Source of the DNA: Desmodesmus armatus
Lineage: Eukaryota > Chlorophyta > Chlorophyceae > Sphaeropleales > Scenedesmaceae
Length of the DNA: 64,000 nt
Assembly (NCBI GenBank): GCA_007449985.2
Contig: VIIQ02000581.1
Location: forward strand, 310,001 to 374,000
Direction: 5' to 3'
The translations under genes were made by a program, and so were the position numbers. Positions 11,809 through 21,915 of the stretch are shown here, piece by piece (within the stretch, counting starts at the first letter, position 1; each line of letters starts with the position of its first letter). The notes under the pieces are model-generated. The model saw only the letters and a program-made list of their open reading frames with translations, was not told where the DNA came from and did not search any database.

Positions 11809-12996
11809 TGTTTGCCGGGTGTGTGCTGGTGCCAAGACAACACCAGGCACCTGCTGTTCTAGAGCAGATCTGCTGGCCAGCTTGTGAGTCAAGCCGCAAC
11901 GCCCCAGCATGTTGCATGCAGTTGCGCAAGGGAGGTCCATGTTGCAGTCCCAGCCGACTTTGTACACGCTGTGCTGTGGGGTGTTGCTGGCGCTGCCCTT
12001 CTCCTTGAGCATGACCTTCACTTCAGGTCGCCACTCCTGCAGGATTGGAGTACAGGCAAGGGAAAGTGTAGTCGCTTTGAAAGTGTTGCTTCTGTCGGTG
12101 CTGTTCGATTGCGCATGCGACTGCCGTGTTTGCCGGGTGTGTGCTGGTGCCAAGACAACACCAGGCACCTGCTGTTCTAGAGCAGATCTGCTGGCCAGCT
12201 TGTGAGTCAAGCCGCGACGCCCCAGCATGTTGCATGCAGTTGCGCAAGGGAGGTCCATGTTGCAGTCCCAGCCGACTTTGTACACGCTGTGCTGTGGGGT
12301 GTTGCTGGCGCTGCCCTTCTCCTTGAGCATGACCTTCACTTCAGGTCGCCACTCCTGCAGGATTGGAGTACAGGCAAGGGAAAGTGCAGTCGCTTTGAAA
12401 GTGTTGCTTCTGTCGGTGCTGTTCGATTGCGCATGCGACTGCCGTGTTTGCCGGGTGTGTGCTGGTGCCAAGACAACACCAGGCACCTGCTGTTCTAGAG
12501 CAGATCTGCTGGCCAGCTTGTGAGTCAAGCCGCAACGCCCCAGCATGTTGCATGCAGTTGCGCAAGGGAGGTCCATGTTGCAGTCCCAGCCGACTTTGTA
12601 CACGCTGTGCTGTGGGGTGTTGCTGGCGCTGCCCTTCTCCTTGAGCATGACCTTCACTTCAGGTCGCCACTCCTGCAGGATTGGAGTACAGGCAAGGGAA
12701 AGTGTAGTCGCTTTGAAAGTGTTGCTTCTGTCGGTGCTGTTCGATTGCGCATGCGACTGCCGTGTTTGCCGGGTGTGTGCTGGTGCCAAGACAACACCAG
12801 GCACCTGCTGTTCTAGAGCAGATCTGCTGGCCAGCTTGTGAGTCAAGCCGCGACGCCCCAGCATGTTGCATGCAGTTGCGCAAGGGAGGTCCATGTTGCA
12901 GTCCCAGCCGACTTTGTACACGCTGTGCTGTGGGGTGTTGCTGGCGCTGCCCTTCTCCTTGAGCATGACCTTCACTTCAGGTCGCCACTCCTGGAG
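11809..12996. repeat. Tandem array, 318-bp unit, about 3.7 copies
   Basis: Near-identical units repeat every 318 bp, an exact multiple of three; equivalent points are 11851, 12169, 12487 and 12805. Two diagnostic sites alternate between copies: cgcAacg/cgcGacg at 11897, 12215, 12533 and 12851, and gtgTagtcg/gtgCagtcg at about 12068, 12386 and 12704. The pattern is A-B-A-B, so the array seems to have grown by duplicating a 636-bp dimer. The right edge diverges after about 12990. Confidence 0.9.
11851..12990 (-). CDS. Candidate gene made of four repeated 62-codon exons, function unknown
   Basis: On the minus strand each unit of the array offers an acceptor (cctgcag), a 186-nt exon and a GT donor: 12990-12805, 12672-12487, 12354-12169 and 12036-11851. 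Each exon encodes 62 residues beginning EWRPEVKVMLKEKG and containing KVGWDCNMDLPC, with three cysteines. The 132-nt spacers are also open in the same frame, so one uninterrupted 423-codon frame spans 13071-11800. I recognise no family. Either this is a repeat protein whose exon-intron unit was amplified, or a minisatellite with an accidental open frame. The frame stays open in every copy, but the copies are too alike for substitution patterns to help. No start exon or terminal exon was found with confidence. Confidence 0.25.
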
Positions 12997-13003
12997 GATT
13001 GGG

Positions 13004-13956
13004 GGCATGCGTGTATGTTGTAGGCTAGAATTGTGGGGGCAGCCGGCGCATGCACAGGGGGGGCTCAGCACCCGCGCATGCCCTGCTATCGGGTGGTTGT
13101 TGCGAGTGCGTATAGCTAGCGCCCTCCCGCATCCCTTTCTGTGGCCACCCTGTTCAGATATCGACTCCTACACAACATGACAGCAACGGGTCCAGCACTT
13201 TGCCTGTGAGCTGTGCCCACTGCACTGCACCAGCACGTGTGGCGTCAATCTTTCACATCAGATCACAGCCATCACGGCCCTGACTGATCATGCAATAGTT
13301 TGTCGCCCATCACCTGCATTGTGCAGCGCTTGCAGGTCCGGGTCAGTACAAGGGGATTGAATTGTACAACCATGCCGTAGTTTTGCAGCCGCAGCACCAT
13401 CTGCATTGTGCAGCGCTTGCAGATTCAGGTCAGGGCAAGTGGCGGATTGACGCCCCCACTGCATGTCTGTGAGTTCAAGGCGAGCATGCGTGCCAGGCTG
13501 GCATCTGGTTAAGGAACTTTGGTGCCTTGGCAGCATTTGCAGTGTACACGTGTCATAGTGTCAACTTGTGATCTAATTGTGTTTGGCAAGCAAAGGTCAT
13601 GAGTGTGACACTCGTTTACTCCTTTCAAAGTTTGGGGAGTGGTGCACCATCATGACTAATAAGCTGCATTAGACGGCTGACTGCGTATCACATCTGTGTA
13701 TAATTCTATCTCCATTCCACGAGTTGTGTTCACGTAACATGCATTGTTTGACAATTCTTTGGCCAACCCATCGTCAGGTTCGGGTTTAGGACAGCAGTTG
13801 ACAACAACCTGCTAGTCACATGGACAAGGATCCAGGAACAAGCTTGTCTGTCAACCCTCTCCGGTCATCAATCTTCGTCTTCTGGAGTCTTCACACAGCC
13901 ACGTTCGACAGTGTTCCTCCTGTGTTGGTTTCCCGCCAACCGATAGCACAACAGCT
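13004..13956. other. Intergenic, no gene seen
   Basis: No coding exon is supported. It includes a short direct repeat at 13314-13425 and should contain the promoter of the gene starting at 13957. Confidence 0.45.
13314..13425. repeat. Direct repeat, two copies 87 bp apart
   Basis: The string ctgcattgtgcagcgcttg occurs at 13314 and again at 13401, followed by similar but diverged sequence (aggtccgggtcagt versus agattcaggtcagg). No coding role is apparent. Confidence 0.6.
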
Positions 13957-14477
13957 ATGGCGTTGAGGTCACTATCTGCAGGCCACCGCAACGGCGGATG
14001 CTGCACCAGGCCCATCGCTGTTTGTCAAAGCCCCCGTCTGATTGTGAAGGCTGCCAAGGGAAGCAGGCCTGCTGCACTGGACAACAGCAACAGCAAACTG
14101 TGCGCCTGGAACACAGCAACCCAGTTCTTTGCGGGTCACCTGGAGTTCAGGGACATTCTGATGCAGGTATCCAGCGTCAACAAGCCCGTGACGAGCTTGA
14201 TGCAGGTGAAAGGCTACGGTGACTGCACACTTGTCGACAGTAGGCATTCAACACAGGCCAGCAGATTTTTGCCTTCACGCAAACAGATGTGACATTGAAG
14301 CTCACCAACTGGCTGCTTGTCGACAGTAGGCATTCAATTTGGACGGGGTCTCTTATTAGCAGTTGGTTCGGCTATATGCATGCCTTTGTGAACGAGTGGT
14401 GGTTGAAAAACCACATGTCACTCACAACCAAGCACGTCACCCACCTGAATGCATACCCTCCCAAGGGCCAGTCGTGA
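13957..14477 (+). CDS. Small protein of unknown function, probable plastid leader
   Basis: ATG at 13957 (acagctATGG) opens a frame rich in Arg, Ser and Ala with no acidic residue for its first 40 codons, typical of an organelle-targeting leader. The best model is exons 13957-14218 and 14287-14477 (TGA), with a 68-nt intron (gtgact...aaacag), giving 150 aa. The second exon ends with an aromatic-rich segment, WFGYMHAFVNEWWLKNH, then AYPPKGQS. I do not recognise the family. Other donors at 14167 and 14206 are good but leave the wrong phase. A TGTAA signal at 14549 supports a transcript ending here. A 22-bp direct repeat straddles the junction (separate entry), which makes the exon model less certain. 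Confidence 0.5.
14230..14337. repeat. 22-bp direct repeat inside the small gene
   Basis: A 22-base segment (cttgtcgacagtaggcattc plus aa) is found identically at 14230-14251 and 14316-14337. Both copies can be read as LVDSRHS, the first in frame with the upstream exon and the second in frame with the downstream one. The offset is 86 bp. Confidence 0.85.
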
Positions 14478-15589
14478 CAACTTGATACTGTTTTTGCTTC
14501 TGGCCCCTGCTGCTCCTGGTGATCTCTGTTGTATCCTGCCTGAGCTGTTGTAATAAGATCGCAGAGGCTGAAGCTGCCGTGTCTGTATCCTGTCTGAGCT
14601 GTATACATAGCTATATCCACCCAGTTTCCGCCCAAAATGACTGCTGAGCCTGCAGATGCAATTCTTCACTTTGTGTGAGGTTTGCCTGAGGCATGTTACA
14701 TGCTCAAGTTGAAAGTTGCAACAGCCTGGGGCTGCTGCTGCATGTCAGTTTTGGGCTTCACTACGGCATGAGGGGTCACCATTCCAGCTGATTCATACCA
14801 GTGAGCATAACTCACAGTAATAACATTTCTCTCCCCTGTCCTGCGCTGTGTGCATCTGACGGAGACCCCCTCCTATTCTACAATCCTACACATTGCTCAA
14901 TCCCCTCCCCCAAACCTGGCCACAAAGCACCAACACCGTGGCACTAGTGTACTGGCAGCCTGTCATAAACCACCCCAACAACGCATGCAAACAGCGTGCC
15001 ACAACATTGGACAGCTGCAATTCCTCAACGGCACTTTACAGCAAGGGTGCAAGCTTCACTCTAAGCTGCTCCCACCAAACCAGCACATGTCCGGTGTTGC
15101 CTGCCCCACTGCAACAATATCACCGCCACTCAACATGGCGCCAAGGTCTGCAACCCCCTGCGATGCATGCCCTCCCAGCAGCCGCCGTGTGCTACTCAAC
15201 AAAGGCTCAGACTGCCGCACAGCATGAAAGACAGCGGTCGTCCAGGCTTGGGCAGTAGCGTATCAGCGCCTGCAGACAACAACCCAGGCAGCGAACGACA
15301 CTGTTGACCACACTTGCAGTCTCAGTGCTGCCACAGAGCAGCCCAGCTCATGTCTTGATGCTTTGTTGCAAGCTTGCTGTAGTGTATGCCATCTAAGCAG
15401 CCCAATGCAAACTCCACACAGCTGCAGGCCTGCCACAATAGTTGCAGCTTTGCCGTGACGGCATACCTGTGTGTCACAGCTGTCAAAGGGGTAGTTGGCA
15501 ACCAGCGAGTGTGGGTTGTGTTGGGTTGTGTTGGAGTTACGCACACTCAGCTTGATAGCATATCATCAAATGTGCAATCCAGCACGATC
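14478..15589. other. Intergenic, no gene seen
   Basis: Only short unsupported open frames occur. It holds the 3' end of the small gene (TGTAA at 14549) and the promoter of the next gene. A near-duplicate atcctgcctgagctgt / atcctgtctgagctgt lies at about 14533 and 14587. Confidence 0.45.
14549..14553 (+). terminator. TGTAA polyadenylation signal
   Basis: TGTAA lies 72 bp after the stop codon at 14475-14477, in the context gctgttgtaataag. Confidence 0.5.
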
Positions 15590-18500
15590 ATGGCCATCAC
15601 AGGCATGAGAATGGCCATTCTCGGAAGATCGGTTGCTGCAGCTGCTGCAACAGGTAGGGCCATTTTCATCGCACAAAGTAGCGCGATCGTCCCACTATAC
15701 GCACTAAACGACTAACAGCATGGGCCTGATGCTGTTCATTACGCAGGGCCCGGTGACATCCTGCAGCAGCAGGCACCTGCACTGCTGAGCCTTCTCCAGC
15801 AGATCCAGCAGCAGCCTGGCTTTCCAGTCCAGAGTAGCCCTCTCAGCTCATCCACAAACAGTTCAGGCAGCCAAGTGGATGCAGAGCCAGCATCAGGCCT
15901 TCAAAGCAGCACCACCAGCACCTGCTGTCCCAGCAGTTCAGTCAGGGGCTTAGCTGGCCACCAGCCCCACCATGCACAGTCCGTCAGCAACCTGCGGCTT
16001 CCACCGCAGCAGCAGCAGCCACAACGGCCGTACAGCAGCGGGAGCATCAACAGCAGCAGCAGTGGGGAGTATAGCCTGGCTGAAAGCCTGCAATACCTGC
16101 AGGAGCAGCAGCGGCAGCGGGTGCGGTCAGGGCCGCCGGCGCCGCTGCAGCCTGGGACTTACAGGATGCAGCAGCGCAGTGAGTTGGACGTCAAAGTGAT
16201 GGCCTGCACTTCCGTCAGTGCGCTGGCAGCGTTGGTAAGTTGCTGTGTGCTACTCATGCTGCACTACAGCAGACATTGGACCAGTGGGCCAGTGGGCCAG
16301 TGAACGGTAGCACGTACACAAGCCCTGGTGCAGCTTCCCTTCGCATGCATGCTGCTGCCTGGATGGTTTGTGCCCGTGACGGCATGGCAGCCCATGCGCA
16401 GCATGACTATAGGCATCTCTGAGTGTGCTTGTTGGAAGCTGTAGTGTCAAGGTGTCAGTTGCGAACCTTTCCTCCTGCTGTGTTGCTGGTGTGTGTACAG
16501 CTGGAGTCCCGCCCATCCCCCAGGGAGGTTGCTGGTGCCTTGACCGCGCTGAGTAAGCTGAACAAGAACCACCGGATGCTCGTAAAGCAGCAGCACAGGG
16601 CACTGCAGCAGCGCTGGAACTCGCTGCGGCCGCTGGACAAGCAGCAGCAGCAGGAGCAGCAGCAGCTGCAGCAGCAGCATGGGCAGCATGAGCAGGAGCT
16701 ACGGGCGCTGCTTACAAAGCTGGCAGGGTGGCTTCATGAGGTGGGGAGATGCTGGTGGCTTTTGGACTTGACTGAGGCAGAGGGGCAGCTGCTTGCCAGC
16801 TTGGCGGGCCGTGTTTGAGTGCTGCCTGTAGGTCTGTGCCGTGTGCCTGGCAGCCGTCCCTCGCATCTCTCTTGCACGGGAAGCAATTTGTTGTGTTGGT
16901 GCCTGCACGCTGGCGACTTTCAATAGCGGTGCATGATAAGTCTGCACTCCAACCAGGCTACAGCACCTCAGCCATCTGCCGGTCCCTGGTCTCGCCGCTT
17001 GATGCTTCCTGGCTGCAGGACCAGTCAGCCCTGACTGTCGAGCAGCTGCTGCACGTCTTGAGCTGCCTGGCCTCCCTGGGGGGTGTCTATCAGCTGCCGC
17101 AGGGGGCTGCCCTGCTGCTGGCTGTCCTGCAGCGCGTGCTGGAGGGATTGCAGGCGGTGCAGCCAAAGTAAGCACAAACATGCCTACTAGTACCGTGCAA
17201 TACTGACAAATCACAACAGATCTAGCTAGAGCAGTGCCGACGCAAGAGCCCTATTAGGGCGGCTGGGGATCCTGGTGAAAGTGCATGACAACGTGGGGCG
17301 CCCTTCCAGCTTGGTTTGTGCATGGAAATGCAGCAGATGTATGCAGCTTGCCATGATGCCTGCTTGTCAGTGTCACAAAGTAGCATGAGTTGTGTGCACC
17401 TTCAGGAAAGCATGTGCTGATATTGGCATGTCCTGCAGGCACCTTGCCTTCCTTGCCACCTCTCTAGGCCAGCTGCAGGACCAGGAGCGAGGCATCAGCA
17501 CACATTATGATCTGACAGATGCAACCCCCGGCACCGGTGCAGACGGAACACCCCTCAGCACAGGCCCCAGCACAAGCAGCAGCAGTGCAGCAACGCACCA
17601 GCAGCAGCAGGAGCAACAGGCAGCGTCCGAGCTGCTGCGGATGTTGGTGCAGGAGATATGCAATACTGTGCAGCTTCAAGGGCCGGCCATGTGTACGGCT
17701 GAGCTTGCCAACCTGGTAGCAGCTATGTCCCGGTTGGGGCACTATGACTGGCAGATGATGCGGCAAGTTGGCTCACTTGTGCTACGCCACACACTCGTAA
17801 GTGCCCATACTTCACTCCAGTAGGTAGTCAGCTTCTCTCTGTGGTCTCGCTAAATGCCCTGTGAATGCTATGTAGTAGGCTCACAAAGCAGCATGGTTGG
17901 TTGAGTGGGGCGCACAGTAGGATGTGGGTTGACTAATTGCAGCCTGTTCTTGCCGTTGCTACAACCGTTTTCCTTCGCTCTGCATGACGTGCTGACAAGT
18001 TGTGCGGTGCTGTGCTGTCCTGCGTCATGCTGTGCTGTGCTGGTGCTGCACATGTGTCACCTGCAGACATTCAACGCAGCGCAGGCCGCCAAATGTCTCA
18101 ACGGCTTCACTAAGCTGCGCCACTATGACGTCGAGTTGTGTGGCCGTTTGGCCGAGGCTGCCCAGCGAGACATGGTCAACGCAAACGGAACACAGGTCAC
18201 ACAGATTGTGTGGGCCCTAGCGCATCAACGCTTTGAAGAAGCCGGGGTGTTTGAGGCAGCATCGCTGCAGGTGCGGCTGAGAATGAGGAAGGCCTGCTTT
18301 ATTTGGTTTGAAGAACCGTCCAAACCCGAGACTGTGTTGTTGGTGTCAGTTCATAGCGTTTGTGTCAGCTTGTTGCTGCCGCAGCGGATGTTATCGATGC
18401 CAGGGTGGCAGCTCCCATGCTGCACAGCCAAAGGTGTGGATGGCACATTGCTAGCACGCCCATGTGCCGAACCCCGTACACTCACTGCTGTCACCCCCTC

Positions 18501-21323
18501 CTGGTGGCCGCGGTATTTAGCATGGGGCACAACAAACTGGACACTCTTCACAGGCAGGCTGCTGCTGCTACCCACAGCGGTGTCCTTCCCTTGAGGCCAG
18601 ACATACCCGCAACTTGCAAGGGGGGACTCTGTTGCTGCATCATCATCCTCTAAGAGGCCAAGCCCTTGACGGATGCATAGACAGCTGCCCATTATGTAGT
18701 TCATAGCATCGCAATCATGACCAGTTTGCTGGCTGGTGCCAAGTGCGCCTGCTGAGCAGCGCACTGTGATGTACTGCAACTTCTGTCCCGGGCTGCCACT
18801 ACACTACCTCCCTGCTGCCTCCCTGCGGCCACTATGCCCTCCTGTGCTTAGCTGTGCTGCAAGTTCTCTGTGTGTGTCTGTGCCACGAACCCTTGGCTGC
18901 CTTGCGGGTTGCACGGCTTTGCCGTGCCAACCACTGTAACCAGGCATAATCCTGCAACTCCAACTGTGTCTGTGCCGCTACAGGTCCCTCTGCGGGCCCA
19001 TGAGCTGCAGCCCCGCCATGTGGCCAACCTGTCATGGGGCTTTGCTGTGCGCAAGGCCTACAGCCCAGCCCTCTACCATGCACTGGGCGAGCGCATGGTG
19101 CAGCTGCTGCAGATGGACAGGGGTGATGCTGATGGGGTGCCAAGCAGCAGCAGCAGTGATAGCCTGTTCTGGTTGGACAATGACATTGTGCTGCCCCACC
19201 ATCTCAGCCTGGTGGCATGGTCATTTGCCAAGCAGGTAGGAGAGACCCTACACCCGGCTACCAAAAGCTTTATCACCTGCATACCTGCCAAGAACCTGTC
19301 AGCGACTGCAAGTGCTGAACACAAGAGTTGCATCGAGCATGTACATACAGTGTGTTCACGTCGGATGGGCTTTACTTGAGAGCATAAGTGTCGGGCTGCA
19401 CCTGCGCTAGTGGCCATTGCAGGAGGCATGCATGACGCACTTTTCAAGCCTGTCGTCATGACATGCACTTGATGGTTGTATCTCATGTGTTTAACACATG
19501 CCAACTCATGCCTGGCTGCTGCTTGTGCGTGTTGTGTTTGCCCTGCAGGGCCACAGGCATGAGCAGATGATGCTGGCCATTGCTGACAGAGCAGCACAGG
19601 TGGCAGGGCAGATGCTGCCGCAGGTAGGGCATCTTGCTGGCTGGTTCAGCCCGTCAAAAAGATCCTGCACCACAAGGCAATTAGTAATTGTTACAGGACA
19701 GCATGTGTCATCAAGACAATATGTAGTACATGTCACGGCATGATCATCATACTCCAGCTAGTGCTGCTTCAGTGACAGGTCTGTGAAGATCCTCAGGTGG
19801 GCTGGTGAATTTCACAGACCCACAATTGACCCACAACTGGCCCCTAACAAAGCACTCCTAAAGGGTAAAGGGAGGATAATGATCATGCAGGAAATTATGC
19901 TGCGTTCTGTGTTGTTACAACACTAGGCTAGTGACTAATTTGGCAGCTAAAAATTGTTTGAATAGTATCGCCTGCTGCGACCTGCTGTCTGCCCCGCAGA
20001 ATGTCTCCAATGCCGCGTGGGCGTTTGGCAGCCTGGGCGTTCAGCACCCCGCCCTTTTCAATGCGTTGGCATCTGCTGCCAAGGCGGCTGGGTTGGAGGG
20101 CTACAACAGCCAGAACATCACTGACCTGGCCTGGGGCTTTGCACATGCAGGACACCAGGTGAGGGCAGTGATAACTATATAGTGCTGCCAAGTATAATGA
20201 ACAGTTAGGGGATGTCACAATACAATACATGCATGTAGCCCTGAAACAAGGAGAGTACCGGCAATGGGCGGCTGCTTTAGCTGCCTGTACGGGACACCGT
20301 CCATGTTTTGTCTTGACAACAGAAATGCTGACACCTCCCTTCTCCCCTGCGCACCCAATATCAGGTGGTGAACTTGCGATCAGTGCTGTGCTGTGTGCCA
20401 CACTGCTGTTGGTGCTGGTGATGCGGTTGCTGTTGGTGTCGTTGCTGTCGATGCTGTTGCAGGACCCTGAGCTGTTTGAGTTGATTGCCTCAGCGTCCCT
20501 CAACAGCCTGTTTGACCTGTCACCCCACTCACTCAGTGACATCATCACGGCATTTGCACGCGCAAGGGACCCGCAAGCTGACAAGGTGAGCGCACAGCAC
20601 TGGTGCTTGTCCTCCAGACATTGTGTACTTTGAAGCGCTCGACGTGCTTCACATTCTCGTCAAGCTGTGATCAGGAACATGAACATGTATCATGCAAACC
20701 TTGCTGTTGTGAAAACATGCGCAACAATGCACCACTCACAGCAGACGAAAGGGGCCTGGTTTTGCTGGGTGGATGAGTTCGCTTGCGGCTTGCCGTCTGG
20801 CCAGTGTCTTTTTGCATGTTCGTGCTGCTGCTGCTTGTGCCGTGCAGGTCCTTGGAGCCGCAGTGCCTGCTGTGATAAACTGCATGGCGCGCTTCAGTGT
20901 GCAGATGCTGGCAGACATACTGTGCTCGTATGCAGAGATTGGGCTGAAGGACACCACGCTGCTACAGGCAGCCGCGCAGGTGTGTTTTTGGAAGGGGGTG
21001 TCACAAACGCCAATCGTGTCGGGGGTGGGGGGGGGGCAGTTGCAGCTGCAGAGTGTGGCAGCTGTGTAAGGTGCTGAGCTTGAGTCAAATCAATGTGGCA
21101 GCTGTGTGCGACACTGACCTAGAGCCCAACTGATGCGCCGTGCCGTGCTGTGTCGTGCTGTGCGTGCTGCATGCAGATGCTGGTGCTGCGCATGGTGCCT
21201 CTGGAGCAGGACACAGACTCTCAGGCCAAGGTGATTTGGACGATGAAAACCCTGGACTGGCGGGACGCTGAGCTGGAGCGTGTGCTGGGCACTTTGATCC
21301 CCAACCTGGCAGAGCTGCTGTGA
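15590..21323 (+). CDS. OPR/FASTK-like alpha-helical repeat protein, predicted organellar RNA-binding
   Basis: Twelve exons: 15590-15653, 15747-16234, 16501-16740, about 16854-17167, 17406-17796, 18067-18270, 18984-19235, 19549-19623, 20000-20158, 20463-20585, 20848-20979 and 21177-21323 (TGA). Phases close all along, about 662 aa; only the start of exon 4 is uncertain. The N-terminus (MAITGMRMAILGRS) looks like a targeting leader and is followed by about 170 residues of Gln/Ser-rich disorder. From exon 3 on, helical pairs recur with the signature N-x-x-x-x-x-W-A/G-F-A, for example VANLSWGFAVRK, LSLVAWSFAKQ, NVSNAAWAFGSLG and NITDLAWGFAHAG. This is the pattern of OPR, RAP and FASTK-type proteins, which in green algae bind organellar transcripts and govern their stability or translation. 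No C-terminal RAP domain is visible. The target RNA cannot be told. Confidence 0.8.
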
Positions 21324-21915
21324 TTGCGCAGCACCACAAGTTGTGGTTGACAAGCCTAGGAGGCTTGATGAGTTGTGTTGGCAGCAACTGGCTGTGTAAC
21401 CCCAATGATCCACACTGCTACAACATGTGAGCTGCAGGGCTGCAGTGTGGACCTCAGCATGAGCATCAGGGCGTACAGGGGCATATCATGGAGTGTTGCA
21501 TGTAAGCCAATGCAAGAGCAAGTGAGTTGCTGGGTCCAGGGGCATGCCATTACTTGTCCAACGTTGCAGATGAGAGCGAAAGCAGCATCAGGGGACATCC
21601 GCAAGTATCGTCGTTCTCAAACGCACCTTCAAGTTATTGTAGGCTGGTTACGCGTCCTCTGGCTTCCCTTGGCGTAGATCTCTTTCACAGCCGTCTCTTC
21701 GTATTCTTTTCACACTCACGACAGCGGGAAGACCGCCAGATCAATTCAATTGCTTTGCTTCCACGTTGAGGTGTTCTTGCGACCTTTTGTAACCCGTCAC
21801 ATCACACGCGCACAGCGTGCTGTTGAACATCCAATCACCTGCAGAATCTCCCAGCCCCGTGTTCCCCCAGTCTCGCAAGTGGCCAGTAGCAGTGAGGTCA
21901 TAAACTCTCATCACC
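21324..21915. promoter_or_regulatory. Spacer: 3' UTR of helical-repeat gene and upstream region of FLU homologue
   Basis: No exon is seen in these 592 bp. TGTAA at 21395-21399 probably ends the upstream transcript. The rest should hold the promoter and 5' UTR of the gene at 21916; no specific element was recognised. Confidence 0.5.
21395..21399 (+). terminator. TGTAA polyadenylation signal
   Basis: TGTAA lies 72 bp after the stop codon of the helical-repeat gene, in the context ggctgtgtaacccc. Confidence 0.55.
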
